Shown here: positions 35,843-44,929 of the stretch, piece by piece
Numbering within the stretch: the first letter of the stretch is position 1
How the letters are laid out: each line of letters begins with the position of its first letter
Origin: an uncultured Olsenella sp.
GTDB lineage: Bacteria > Actinomycetota > Coriobacteriia > Coriobacteriales > Atopobiaceae
Direction of reading: 5' to 3'
Assembly (NCBI GenBank): GCA_934660915.1
Contig: CAKUIF010000003.1
Location: forward strand, 162,426-226,425
DNA length: 64,000 nt
Translations under genes and position numbers: made by a program
The notes under the pieces: generated by a model
What the model was told of the DNA's origin: nothing
What the model saw: only the letters and a program-made list of their open reading frames with translations
Databases searched by the model: none

Positions 35843-36634
35843 ATGGATCTTCATCTTGAGGGCAAGGTTATTTTCGTCACTGGCGGCTTCAAGGGCATTG
35901 GCAAGGGCATCGCGCTGCAGCTTGCTCGCGAGGGTGCAATTCCCGTGGTCTTGAACCGCAAGGACGGCGTCGAGGACGAGTTCCGCGCCGAGATCTCTGA
36001 GATCACCAAGACGTTCGAGATGTACTACATCGACCTCAACGACACCGACGCCATCAAGCCTATCGTCGAGGATGTTTACAAGAAGTACGGCCACATCGAC
36101 GGCGTCGTGAACAACGCCGGCCGTAACGACAACCTCGAGCTCGAGACCACGAGCTGGCAGGACTTCGAGAAGTCCCTGCACGGCAACCTGACCCACTACT
36201 TCGAGCTCGTCCACGAGACCTGCCCGTACCTCAAGGAGTCCAAGGGCTCTATCGTGAACATCGCCTCCAAGGTCGCCCTTACGGGTCAGGGCAAGACGAC
36301 CGCCTATGCCGCCGCCAAGGGTGCCATCCTCGGCCTTACCCGCGAGTGGGCCGCCGCCCTCGTCCACGACTCTGTGCGCGTCAACGCCATCGTCGTCGCC
36401 GAGGCCTGGACGCCGCTGTACGCCAACTGGATCAAGACCTTCGGAGACGAGGAGGCCCAGCAGAAGCGCCTGTCCCTCATCACCGACCGCATCCCGCTCG
36501 AGCACCGCATGACCTCCGTCGAGGAGATCGCGGACACCACGTGCTTCCTGCTCTCCGACCGCTCCAGCCACACCACCGGCCAGTGGTGCAACGTCGACGG
36601 CGGCTACGTCAACCTCGACCGCGCGCTTGACTAG
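35843..36634 (+). CDS. Short-chain dehydrogenase (probable L-fucose dehydrogenase)
   Basis: 263-residue SDR. NAD-binding TGGFKGIGKGIA at residues 13-24, NNAGRND near 90, catalytic Ser in IVNIASKVALTG, Tyr/Lys in TAYAAAK near 155. ATG 35843 follows AGGGAGCACATC. By context it oxidises L-fucose (or a related 6-deoxy sugar) to the lactone, the first step of the non-phosphorylating pathway; Campylobacter FucX is an SDR in the same position. Substrate is inferred. Confidence 0.82.
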   Translation: MDLHLEGKVIFVTGGFKGIGKGIALQLAREGAIPVVLNRKDGVEDEFRAEISEITKTFEMYYIDLNDTDAIKPIVEDVYKKYGHIDGVVNNAGRNDNLELETTSWQDFEKSLHGNLTHYFELVHETCPYLKESKGSIVNIASKVALTGQGKTTAYAAAKGAILGLTREWAAALVHDSVRVNAIVVAEAWTPLYANWIKTFGDEEAQQKRLSLITDRIPLEHRMTSVEEIADTTCFLLSDRSSHTTGQWCNVDGGYVNLDRALD

Positions 36635-36661
36635 GCCGCGGTGCGAAAAGAGGGCTTTCAA

Positions 36662-37930
36662 ATGTCTGATTCCGCCAAGAAGGCGAGCTCGAAAGGCTCT
36701 GCGGCAACCGTCGCCATCGTCCTCGTGACATCGCTGTTCTTCGTCTGGGGCCTGACCATGAACCTGGTCAACGCCCTGAACAGTCCCATGGCCAACTACC
36801 TGGAGCTGTCCGGCACCGAGGCGAGCCTGCTGCAGGTCGCCTACTACGGCGCCTACTTCGTGATGGCCATCCCGGCCTCCATCGTGGCCAAGAAGTTTGG
36901 CTACAAGGGTGGCGTCATCATGGGCCTCGCCCTGTTCGTGCTCGGCTCGCTCGTCACCGTGCCTGCCACTAACGTTGCCTCGTACGGCATGTTCCTGCTC
37001 GCCATGTTCGTGATTGCCGCCGGCGCCTCCACCCTGGAGACCAACTGCAACCCCTACATCACCAAGCTCGGCGACGAGAAGCACGAGTCCATGCGCCTGA
37101 ACCTTGCCCAGTCTTTCAACGGTGTGGGCAACATCGTGGGGCCGCTCATCCTCTCGCAGTTCCTCGGCACCACCATCGCCGCCGGCGATCCCGGCTTTGC
37201 GAATGCCAAGCTGTCGTTCCTCTCCAGCATGCGTGGCATGTACATCGTCATCGCCGTCGTGCTCGCGATTGTGCTCGCCGTGTTCGTGTTCGTTAAGCTC
37301 CCGACGCCTCCGGGCGACGAGGAGGAGGCGGCGAGCGGCGCCACCGAGAAGGTTTCCTTCGGATCCATGCTCAAGCGCCCGTACTTTGCCCTAGGCGTCC
37401 TCGCCGAGTTCATCTTCATCGGCCTGCAGGTGGCCGGCATGTCGCTGTTTTCCACTTTTGCCATGCAGCAGTGGCCCGGCATGACCGCCGGTACCGCCGC
37501 GGCGTACCTCTCGATTCTGTCGCTGCTGTTCACCGTGGGTCGTTTCGTCTCCACGCCGATCATGGCCAAGGTCGACCCCGGCAAGCTCCTGGGCGTCTAT
37601 ATGACCGCCTCCGCCGTGCTCTTCTTCGTGGCGTTCCTTGGCCTCGGTCCGGTATCCGTCGTCGCGATGATCGTGTCGTACCTGTTCGTCTCCATCGGTT
37701 ACCCGGTCGTCTTCTCGCTCACGCTCACGGGGTTCCAGGGCTCTGCCGTCAAGACCGGTTCCTCTGCGCTTGTCATGTCGATCGTGGGCGCGGCGCTGAT
37801 TCCGCTCGTAATGAGCGCCGTCGCCGATGCCGCCGGAATCAACGTTGCCCTGCTCCTGGCGGTTCCTGGTTTCCTGTACGTCGCTTGGTACGGCCTGTTC
37901 GGCAGCAAGCTCGGCCTGGAAAGGAAGTAG
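36662..37930 (+). CDS. fucP: L-fucose:H+ symporter-type permease
   Basis: 422-residue MFS transporter of the FHS/FucP family with about 12 membrane helices. Diagnostic parts: SLFFVWGLTMNLVNALNSPM near residue 25 and ALFVLGSLVTVPAT, ETNCNPYITKLG near 130, and NLAQSFNGVGNIVGPLIL. FucP carries L-fucose and related sugars driven by protons. ATG 36662 with GAGGGCTTTCAA upstream. Followed by the lactonase gene after 5 bp. Confidence 0.88.
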   Translation: MSDSAKKASSKGSAATVAIVLVTSLFFVWGLTMNLVNALNSPMANYLELSGTEASLLQVAYYGAYFVMAIPASIVAKKFGYKGGVIMGLALFVLGSLVTVPATNVASYGMFLLAMFVIAAGASTLETNCNPYITKLGDEKHESMRLNLAQSFNGVGNIVGPLILSQFLGTTIAAGDPGFANAKLSFLSSMRGMYIVIAVVLAIVLAVFVFVKLPTPPGDEEEAASGATEKVSFGSMLKRPYFALGVLAEFIFIGLQVAGMSLFSTFAMQQWPGMTAGTAAAYLSILSLLFTVGRFVSTPIMAKVDPGKLLGVYMTASAVLFFVAFLGLGPVSVVAMIVSYLFVSIGYPVVFSLTLTGFQGSAVKTGSSALVMSIVGAALIPLVMSAVADAAGINVALLLAVPGFLYVAWYGLFGSKLGLERK

Positions 37931-37935
37931 TCATC

Positions 37936-38733
37936 ATGGCCCTTAAAGTAATCGACTCCCACTTCCACGTCTGGAACCTGGACACCCAGAGCCTTCCTTG
38001 GCTCGAGGGCACGGACGGCACGATCACGCACACCTATACCACCAAGGACCTTGAGGCCGAGTATGCGCGCCAGGCGGGCGTGGAGTTCGTCGGCGGCGTG
38101 TACGTCGAGGTCGACTGCGCCGATCACGAGGCTGAGGACAAGATCGCTTACGACATCAAGTCCGCCGACCCAAAGATGCTCGCCTGCATGCTCCGCAGCG
38201 ATGTCTCGCCTTGGATGCGTATCCCCGCTTTTGCCGCCGGCATCCGCGAGCCGCTTCACATCGATTCCGAGCCTAAGGGCCGTTGCCTCGAGCCGAGCTT
38301 CATCGAGGGCCTTCATGCGCTGGCCGAGAAGGGTCTGCCCTTCGAGTCCTGCAATCGCGTGAATGAGCTTGAGGACGCCTACGAGGCGTTTGCCCAGGCG
38401 CCCGAGGAGACCGTCATCCTGAACCACCTCGGCAACGTCGAGGCGCTGACGCCCGAGTGGAAGTCGGTCATGAAGAAGTTCGCGGGCCTGCCGAACCTCT
38501 ACATGAAGGTCTCGGGTTATCCCACCGCAGACAAGCAGTTCGTCTCGGAGCTGCTCAAGTTCGTGCGCGCGACGTTCGACCCAAAGAAGCTGCTCTACGC
38601 GTCTAACTGGCCGGTCGTAAAGCTCTACTCCAGCTTTGACGAGCACTTCCAGATCCTGCGCGACGAATTTGGCGACGACGAGAACTTCTTTATGAACAAT
38701 GCTGTTCGTGCGTATGGCCTTAAGATTAAGTAA
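37936..38733 (+). CDS. Amidohydrolase (probable L-fuconolactonase)
   Basis: 265-residue COG3618-type TIM-barrel hydrolase. The N-terminal DSHFHVWNLD carries the HxH metal motif; VILNHLGNVEAL and LLYASNWPVVKL are the later active-site segments. The latter has Asn where many relatives have Asp (SDWPV), though SNW/SNF forms also occur. By family and context it opens fuconolactone to fuconate. Start ATG 37936 follows GGAAGTAGTCATC. Part of the same operon. Confidence 0.82.
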   Translation: MALKVIDSHFHVWNLDTQSLPWLEGTDGTITHTYTTKDLEAEYARQAGVEFVGGVYVEVDCADHEAEDKIAYDIKSADPKMLACMLRSDVSPWMRIPAFAAGIREPLHIDSEPKGRCLEPSFIEGLHALAEKGLPFESCNRVNELEDAYEAFAQAPEETVILNHLGNVEALTPEWKSVMKKFAGLPNLYMKVSGYPTADKQFVSELLKFVRATFDPKKLLYASNWPVVKLYSSFDEHFQILRDEFGDDENFFMNNAVRAYGLKIK

Positions 38734-38777
38734 CTTATTTCTGATCCACGGGGCTTGCCCCAGAAAGAGAGCCAACT

Positions 38778-39656
38778 ATGTTTGAGGGAGTCTTCTGCCC
38801 CTCCATCACCATCACCGACGACGAGGGCAAGATCGACTTCGACCTCTGGGGCAAGCACCTGGACCACTTGGCGGATGCAGGCCTCGACGGTGTGCTTCTG
38901 TTCGGAAGCATCGGCGAGTTCTACAGCGTGAGCCTTGAGGACAAGAAGGCCGTCGTCGACTTTGCCGTCAAGCGCGTTGCCGGTCGCATGAAGGTCTTCG
39001 TCGGCGTGGGCGATACCACTTACGCGAATGTCCTTGACCTCACCCGCTATTCCGAGAAGGCGGGCGCGGACGCGGTCCTCGCCGTATCGCCGTACTACTT
39101 CGGGCCGAGCGACGCCGCCGCCGAGGAGTACTTCGGGGGCATCGCGCAGGCCACGGAGCTGCCCGTGATTCTTTATAACTTCCCGGCTCGCACGGGCACC
39201 GACCTCAACCCCGAGCTCGTCGCACGCCTTGCCGCGGCGCACAAGAACATCTGCGGCATCAAGGACACCGTCGACACCATCAGCCACACGCGCAAGGTCA
39301 TCCGCGCCGCGCGAGCCGTTAACCCCGAGTTCACGGTTTTCTCCGGTTTCGACGAGTATTACCTGGTCAACCGCGTGAGCGGCGGCAATGGCGTCCTGTG
39401 CGGCCTGACCAATGTCGAGCCCGAGCTCTTCTCGCGCATGCACAAGGCTTACCAGTCCGGCGATCTTGCGACCGCCGTCGAGTGCGCCGAGCGCATCTCC
39501 AAGCTGATGGCCGTCTACGACGCGTGCGATCTTTTCGTCTCGGCCATCAAGGCTGCCGTGAACGTCAAGGGTCTTCCCATCTCTACCAAGATCTTCGAGC
39601 CGGCCGTCCAGGCCACGCCCGAGCAGGTCGCCGCAATTCGTGAGCTTCTTGCCTAG
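38778..39656 (+). CDS. DHDPS/NAL-family aldolase (probable 2-keto-3-deoxy-L-fuconate aldolase)
   Basis: 292-residue class I aldolase of the dihydrodipicolinate synthase family. GSIGEFYSVSLEDKKAV is the substrate loop, YNFPARTGTDL contains the proton-relay Tyr near 133, and NICGIKDTVDTIS the Schiff-base Lys near 160. The usual DHDPS lysine-pathway context is absent. Being last in the sugar-acid operon, it most likely cleaves 2-keto-3-deoxy-fuconate to pyruvate and lactaldehyde, as proposed for Cj0481. ATG 38778 after AGAGAGCC. Confidence 0.82.
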   Translation: MFEGVFCPSITITDDEGKIDFDLWGKHLDHLADAGLDGVLLFGSIGEFYSVSLEDKKAVVDFAVKRVAGRMKVFVGVGDTTYANVLDLTRYSEKAGADAVLAVSPYYFGPSDAAAEEYFGGIAQATELPVILYNFPARTGTDLNPELVARLAAAHKNICGIKDTVDTISHTRKVIRAARAVNPEFTVFSGFDEYYLVNRVSGGNGVLCGLTNVEPELFSRMHKAYQSGDLATAVECAERISKLMAVYDACDLFVSAIKAAVNVKGLPISTKIFEPAVQATPEQVAAIRELLA

Positions 39657-39691
39657 CTGACAAAAGGACTTCTTGTCTCATTTGAAGCCCG

Positions 39692-39738
39692 GGCCCGCGC
39701 CTCTTTGCGATGCAAGGAGACGCGGGTCTTCTTTTTTA
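39692..39738 (+). terminator. Terminator of the fucose operon
   Basis: GCCCGCGCCTCTTTGC pairs with GCAAGGAGACGCGGGT (two mismatches), followed by CTTCTTTTTT. Confidence 0.85.
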
Positions 39739-39816
39739 AAAGTCACGGTGCTTTAATTCGCGCCGCGTTGCCACCTGCTAGCATGGTTGACCAGAAACCA
39801 ACGTGGGGAGAAGCGC

Positions 39817-42342
39817 ATGGCAAACGCAAAGAAGCTCGACTGCACCTGGCCCGAGGCCCGCCTGGAGCCGCGGCGCCTGCGCGTGGCCGACGACTATCTG
39901 CAGGGTGTCCTCGACGGAAAGAACTTCCTCGTCTTCGACGGCGCCATGGGCACGCAGCTGCAGGCGCGCGGCCTTGCCGCCGGCGAGCTGCCGGAGCTTC
40001 TGTGCCTCACCAACCCCGGCGAGATCGCCGAGGTGCACGCCGCCTACGTGGCTGCCGGCGCGGACGTCGTTTCCACGAACACCTTCGGTGCGAACCGCGA
40101 CAAGCTCGGCGACGCCGCGACGGTGGAGCAGATCTTCAACGCCGCGGTCTCGTGCGCCCGCGCCTCGGGGGCGCGCTACGTCGCCGCCGACATCGGCCCG
40201 ACGGGTCAGCTCCTCGAGCCCATGGGGACCCTTCCCTTCGACGAGGCGTACGCGCTCTTTGCCGAGCAGGCGCGCGCCGCGACCGCTGCGGGCGCCGACC
40301 TCTTTATTATCGAGACCATGGCCGACCTCGCCGAGGCTAAGGCGGCGCTTCTTGCCGTCGTCGAGAACTCGGATCTGCCCGTTTTCGTCACGATGACGTT
40401 CGCCGAGGACGGCCGCACCTTCCTCGGCACCACGCCCGAGGTCGCGGCCGTCACCTTGAGCTCGATGGGCGCCGACGCCGTGGGCATCAACTGCTCGCTC
40501 GGCCCCGACGACCTCGTGCCGCTCGTCGAGCGCATGCTGCCGTGGGCCAAGTGCCCCGTCATGGTCCAGGCCAACGCCGGCCTTCCGCGCGTCGAGGACG
40601 GCCGCACCGTGTTCGATGTCCACGCTCCCGAGTACTGCCGCGCCGTCGCGCGCATGCTCGACGCGGGCGTGACCATCGTGGGCGGCTGCTGCGGCACCGC
40701 GCCCGAGTACACGGCGGGGGAGCGGGCGCTTCTTGCCGGGCGCGAGCCGCAGGAGCGCTCCGTGCGCGACTGGTTCTGCGTCGCGGGCCCCCAGCAGATC
40801 ACGAGCCTGCGCGCAGGCCACGTGGGCGTCATCGGCGAACGCATCAACCCCACGGGCAAGAAAAAGATGAAGGAGGCCCTGCGCAGCGGCAACCACGACT
40901 ACATCATGGGCGAGGCCATCTCGCAGACCGAGGCCGGCGCCCAGATCCTCGACGTGAACGCGGGCCTGCCCGAGATCGACGAGCGCTCCACGATGGTCGA
41001 GCTCGTCGCCGAGCTCCAGGGCGTGACCACGCTGCCGCTTCAGATCGACTCCGCCGACCCTGCCGTCATCGAGGCTGCCGTGCGCGCCTATCCCGGCAAG
41101 GCCCTCATCAACTCGACCAACGGCAAGCGGGAGATCCTCGACGCGGTACTGCCCATTGCCAAGCACTACGGCTGCGCGATCGTCGGGCTTACGCTCGACG
41201 AGGAGGGCATCCCGCCCACGGCCGAAGGCCGCATCGCCGTCGCGCGAAAGATCGTCGCCGCGACCGACGCCATTGGCATCCCGCGCCAGGACGTGGTTAT
41301 CGACTGCCTCTGCATGGCGGCCTCGACCGACCAGAGCGCCCCGCGCGCCATCCTGGACGCCATCTCGGGCGTCAAGCGCGAGCTGCCGGGCGTGCGCACG
41401 GTGCTCGGCCTTTCCAACATCAGCTTCGGCCTGCCGTTCCGCCCGCTCGTCAACGCGACGTTCCTCTCGGCGGCGTTCGGTGCCGGGCTCGACATGGCCA
41501 TCATGAACCCGCTGGTGCAGCGCATGATGGACGTCGTCGACTCGTGGCGTGTGCTGTCCGGCGAGGACGAGAGCGCCCAGCACTACGTTGCCCACTACGC
41601 CGAGCGCACAGACAAGCTCCCTGCCTCCGGCGCGGCTCTCGCCTCCCCGGCGGCATCTGGCGAGAAGGGCTCCGCGGCCCCCGCTCAGCAGCCCGCTGCC
41701 GGTGCGAAGACCCCCGAGGAAGAAGCCCGAGCGCTCGTGCTCGCCGGACGCAAGGGCCCGATGCCCGAGGTCGTTGGCCGCGTGCTCGAAGACCACGACG
41801 TCCTTTACGCCATCAACGAGGTGCTCATCCCCGCGCTCGATGAGGTGGGCGTGCGCTTCGAGAAGGGCACGTTCTTCTTGCCGCAGCTTATGGCTTCGGC
41901 GGAGGCGGCCAAGGCAGGCTTCGAGGCCATCAAGGCGGCAAACGTCGCCGCTGAGGGCGACGTCGCCGTGCCTTCGAAGGGCAAGATCGTCATCTGCACC
42001 GTCCATGGCGACATCCACGACATCGGGAAGAACATCGTGCGCATGCTGCTGGAGAACTATGGCTACGACGTGGTGGACCTCGGCCGCGACGTTGCCCCCC
42101 AGGCGGTCGTCGATGCCGTCGCCGCCGACCACGTGAGGCTCGTGGGCCTCTCGGCCCTCATGACGACGACCGTGCCCGCCATGGCCGAGACCATCGAGCT
42201 TCTGCGCAAGGAGTGCCCGTGGGCCAAGGTGATTGTGGGCGGCGCGGTGCTCAACCCCGAGTACGCGCAGATGGTGGGCGCCGACTACTATGCCAAGGAC
42301 GCCACCGAGACCGCCCGCATCGCCGGCGAGGTCTTGGGGTAG
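39817..42342 (+). CDS. metH: Cobalamin-dependent methionine synthase without activation domain
   Basis: 841-residue MetH. Domain order: homocysteine-binding (residues 20-310; Zn ligands in INCSLG near 225 and GGCCGT near 289), pterin/methyl-THF-binding (330-590; VGVIGERINPTGKKKM, DVNAGLPEIDE, LPLQIDSADP, INSTNGK), an Ala/Pro-rich linker (about 605-640), cap helices, and B12-binding (GDIHDIGKNIVRMLLEN, cobalt-ligating His near 733). The E. coli-type activation domain is missing and is supplied by the separate protein at 32392. ATG 39817 after GGGGAGAAGCGC; the longer ORF start is unsupported. No cobalamin riboswitch was seen upstream. Confidence 0.95.
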   Translation: MANAKKLDCTWPEARLEPRRLRVADDYLQGVLDGKNFLVFDGAMGTQLQARGLAAGELPELLCLTNPGEIAEVHAAYVAAGADVVSTNTFGANRDKLGDAATVEQIFNAAVSCARASGARYVAADIGPTGQLLEPMGTLPFDEAYALFAEQARAATAAGADLFIIETMADLAEAKAALLAVVENSDLPVFVTMTFAEDGRTFLGTTPEVAAVTLSSMGADAVGINCSLGPDDLVPLVERMLPWAKCPVMVQANAGLPRVEDGRTVFDVHAPEYCRAVARMLDAGVTIVGGCCGTAPEYTAGERALLAGREPQERSVRDWFCVAGPQQITSLRAGHVGVIGERINPTGKKKMKEALRSGNHDYIMGEAISQTEAGAQILDVNAGLPEIDERSTMVELVAELQGVTTLPLQIDSADPAVIEAAVRAYPGKALINSTNGKREILDAVLPIAKHYGCAIVGLTLDEEGIPPTAEGRIAVARKIVAATDAIGIPRQDVVIDCLCMAASTDQSAPRAILDAISGVKRELPGVRTVLGLSNISFGLPFRPLVNATFLSAAFGAGLDMAIMNPLVQRMMDVVDSWRVLSGEDESAQHYVAHYAERTDKLPASGAALASPAASGEKGSAAPAQQPAAGAKTPEEEARALVLAGRKGPMPEVVGRVLEDHDVLYAINEVLIPALDEVGVRFEKGTFFLPQLMASAEAAKAGFEAIKAANVAAEGDVAVPSKGKIVICTVHGDIHDIGKNIVRMLLENYGYDVVDLGRDVAPQAVVDAVAADHVRLVGLSALMTTTVPAMAETIELLRKECPWAKVIVGGAVLNPEYAQMVGADYYAKDATETARIAGEVLG

Positions 42343-42366
42343 GGGACGTTGGCGCGGTTCCTTTCG

Positions 42367-43320
42367 TTACTTCTCGGATAGCGAGAGGAACACCTCGGTG
42401 ACCCAAGATTCGTTGGTTCTGTCTACGCGGACCTCCCCGTCGTGCTCCTTGGCGATGCGAGCAAGGATCTGCCTGCCCCAGCCATGCTCGGGGAGTATCT
42501 CGCGGGTTGGTTTTGCGTCAGGTTGTTTCTTGTTTGACCTGACGTCAGTTCTTTTTGGTGTGTTGTTCTTGACCCTCACGGCGAGATAACCGGCAGCAAG
42601 GCGGGCGCGCACCTCTACGCGCGGGTCCGTAGCACCGCTCGCCGCAGCTTCCCGAATTGCGTTGTCGAGCATGTTCGAGAACACCTCGCAAAGCGTGAGC
42701 GGCGAGAGCTCGACGAACTCGGGGACATCGACGTCGCAATACCACGCAACTCCGAGGCTGAGGCATCTTTCTCGCTTCGCCGACAGAAGAGCGGCGACGG
42801 CGGCGTTTTTGCAGGGTGCGTATGGCTGTTGTCCAGGCGACCCTTGGTTTCCGTTCAGTAGTCGAAGCGCTACGCTCGCGTTTTCCTTATCGAGCGCACG
42901 GGCGATCTCTTGAAAGCGCGCCGCGTTCTCGGACTTGAGCCTTGCGGCAGAGCTCCTGGAGAGCTCCAGGGTGCGGCAATACTCCTGCTGTGCGGCCAGC
43001 TGCTCGGATGCGGCGGCCAGCTGCTCGTCCGTGTTGCGCGCCTGCTCGTCGCTCACGGAACGCGTGATGAAGAGCCAGACGAATACCGATCCTGTGGCAA
43101 TCGAGCACAGCGCCCCAACGAAGGCGGGCTCGCTGCTTTTGCTTTGAGAAAAGAAGATGTAAAGAAGCCCGAGCGTCCCGAGCAGCACAAAAGAAGCGGG
43201 GAGAACGAGGGTCACGAGGGTGCGCGACGCCGTAAAGTGGGCGACTCGGTGCCCTAACGAAAGCGCGCACGCGCATGCGGTCGCGAACGCGAGAAGCGAA
43301 ACTACGTGGCCCACATTCAT
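42367..43320 (-). CDS. Membrane GHKL ATPase subunit of a split histidine kinase
   Basis: 317 residues. Three to four helices at about 1-90 (SLLAFATACACALSL; LVTLVLPASFVLLGTLGLLY; LCSIATGSVFVWLFI), then a coiled coil (EQLAAASEQLAAQQEYCRTL), then an AgrC-like kinase half: helix RLKSENAARFQEIARAL where the phospho-acceptor His is replaced (Phe near 136), N-box CEVFSNMLDNAIREAA (N220), and G-box HGWGRQILARIAKEHDGEV. So it keeps an ATP-binding domain but not the histidine. It starts at ATG 43320 in an ATGA overlap with the gene for a protein that has the histidine but no ATPase. Confidence 0.75.
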   Translation of the reverse strand: MNVGHVVSLLAFATACACALSLGHRVAHFTASRTLVTLVLPASFVLLGTLGLLYIFFSQSKSSEPAFVGALCSIATGSVFVWLFITRSVSDEQARNTDEQLAAASEQLAAQQEYCRTLELSRSSAARLKSENAARFQEIARALDKENASVALRLLNGNQGSPGQQPYAPCKNAAVAALLSAKRERCLSLGVAWYCDVDVPEFVELSPLTLCEVFSNMLDNAIREAAASGATDPRVEVRARLAAGYLAVRVKNNTPKRTDVRSNKKQPDAKPTREILPEHGWGRQILARIAKEHDGEVRVDRTNESWVTEVFLSLSEK

Positions 43321-44195
43321 CTCTTCTTGCCCTCCGGGCTCCATTCGTCAACAAGGCCGTGGGCGTACACCGACGCTTCCTCCAGTTTTCCCTGGCTTAT
43401 GAGCGCTGCCATAACCTGCTCATGATTTCGAAGGTCATGGCGAAGCATCGCGCATTCCCCGAGCGCCGCGAGCTCTTCTGTGCAGTGGGCTTCAAGCTCC
43501 GTGATGCTTTGCTGGGCGCGTTCGAGGCGCAGGCGGTCTTCTTCGCGTTTACGCAATAGGCCAAAGCTGTGCAGCGCCAGCGAATCGGCGATGACGCACA
43601 GGGCGTATCCCAGCATCGAAAACCAAAGAAGAACCGTCGATTGCGGAGACGAGTCAAAGTAGCTCGATCTTAGAAAGAGGAACGTCGACGATTGCATGAC
43701 TACAGCGCCTGACAACCAGAGCTCATTGCTGTGCAGGTGCTCGTCCAAGTGCCTTAGCTGCTGGGCGAGCATTCTTGTCGAGAGCAGAGAGAAGCATGCC
43801 CCGATGAGGCAGGAGAGGAGGTGCGCCCCGTACAGTGCTATAGACGTCTCGACGGATGCGGTTGCGGCGCCGCCGGTCAGAAACAACCAGAAAAAGACGG
43901 CGACGACCTCGCCGAATAAATGACCCACCAGCAGAAGGGAGGAGGCGAGAATTTTTCGTGAGGGGGTGTCCTCGTAACCTGCAATCACGATCGCCGCCAC
44001 CAGGAGGAATTGGGTCCAATGCCATGGCACCGTGGGAGGCATTAGCAGTATCGCGAGGAAGAGTGCCAGCTGGGCTGCCCGCAGCCAGGCGCCTCCACGA
44101 GGCCTGAGGGCGCTCTCAAGGAAAGCGTACGTCACAAGGAGGTACGGGAGAAAGCTTGCCGTGACGGGCAAATACGAAGCCATATTCGCCATCAA
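43317..44195 (-). CDS. Membrane sensor with phospho-acceptor histidine but no ATPase domain
   Basis: 292 residues, with six or seven hydrophobic helices at about 1-205 (LPYLLVTYAFLESAL; LALFLAILLMPPTVPW; VVAVFFWLFLTGG; LLWFSMLGYALCVIADSL), then a helix rich in charged residues and the AgrC-type dimerisation motif MLRHDLRNHEQVMAALISQG (His about 253). The protein ends some 40 residues later (VDEWSPEGKKR), with no N-, D- or G-box. It overlaps the ATPase gene downstream by 4 bp and the response regulator gene upstream by 4 bp, so the three are one translational unit. Likely the sensing and phosphorylated subunit. Confidence 0.75.
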   Translation of the reverse strand: MMANMASYLPVTASFLPYLLVTYAFLESALRPRGGAWLRAAQLALFLAILLMPPTVPWHWTQFLLVAAIVIAGYEDTPSRKILASSLLLVGHLFGEVVAVFFWLFLTGGAATASVETSIALYGAHLLSCLIGACFSLLSTRMLAQQLRHLDEHLHSNELWLSGAVVMQSSTFLFLRSSYFDSSPQSTVLLWFSMLGYALCVIADSLALHSFGLLRKREEDRLRLERAQQSITELEAHCTEELAALGECAMLRHDLRNHEQVMAALISQGKLEEASVYAHGLVDEWSPEGKKR

Positions 44196-44929
44196 AACGT
44201 TGACCCGATTCGCTCAAAGAGCGCATCGCGAACCTGGGAGCGGCAGCGCCGGCTCACGGGGATTTTATCTCCTGTGGAAAGCAATAGGCTGTCGGTGCCG
44301 AGCTTCTCGACGAAGTCGAGGTTGATCAGGAAGCTTTGATGACAGCGGACAAACCGTGGCGGGAGCTCGTCGAGCAGCTCGGATAGTTTTCGATACACGC
44401 GATGAACCTGAGTGCCCTCGTGAATGAAGGCGCATCTGCGCTCACTTTCGATGAAGGAGACCTCCGAGGGTCGGATGAGGACCACGTCATGATTGCAGCA
44501 TATCGCTAAGGGGGCGTCTGTGCGCGCCAGCGAGGCCTCGAATGCCTGGGAGAGGGCCAGGCTGACGTCGGCGGCATTAAAGGGTTTCCTTACGAAGCTC
44601 ACATGGTGAGCCTCATAGACGCGGGTGTAGAACTGGTCGAATCCGGTCATAAAGACCACTTGGGTGGTCGAGTTGCGCGGAATATAACTCTGCACAAGGT
44701 CGATGCCGTCGCGGACGCCCTTGAAGGACGCTTCCGATAAGCTGACGTCCACGAACAACACGTCGAGTCGCCGTCCGGCGGCAATATAGACGTCAAAAAG
44801 CGAGAGGGACGGAAAGGAAATGACCTTGATCGTTTCGGTGAGCTGCGGGGCGTCGAAGTCGCGGATAATCCGCTCGAGATGCTTCGCCTCATCAACGACG
44901 TCGTCGATGATTCCGACTACCCATGACAC
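44192..44929 (-). CDS. LytTR-family response regulator (AgrA-like)
   Basis: 245 residues. Receiver domain 1-130: acidic pair DD at 9-10, phospho-acceptor D61 in LDVLFVDVSLSE, MTG, and the conserved Lys in FVRKPFNAAD. LytTR DNA-binding domain at about 145-240 (SEVSFIESERRCAFIHEG, RFVRCHQSFLINLDFVEKL). GTG 44929 with GGGGAGG 9 nt upstream. It is the first gene in the operon with the split kinase. No AgrB or obvious AgrD gene is adjacent. Confidence 0.88.
   Translation of the reverse strand: MSWVVGIIDDVVDEAKHLERIIRDFDAPQLTETIKVISFPSLSLFDVYIAAGRRLDVLFVDVSLSEASFKGVRDGIDLVQSYIPRNSTTQVVFMTGFDQFYTRVYEAHHVSFVRKPFNAADVSLALSQAFEASLARTDAPLAICCNHDVVLIRPSEVSFIESERRCAFIHEGTQVHRVYRKLSELLDELPPRFVRCHQSFLINLDFVEKLGTDSLLLSTGDKIPVSRRCRSQVRDALFERIGSTF

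Noticed and set aside
38616..38627. Inactive lactonase because of SNWPV instead of SDWPV
   Set aside because: Both Asp and Asn variants occur, to my knowledge, in this amidohydrolase group, so the difference alone does not show loss of activity.
39657..39816. Cobalamin riboswitch upstream of metH
   Set aside because: No B12-box-like sequence; the space is used by the fucose operon terminator and a short promoter region. The same search before metF was negative.
39778..42132. 784-codon minus-strand ORF opposite metH
   Set aside because: Shadow; metH has all expected domains on the plus strand.
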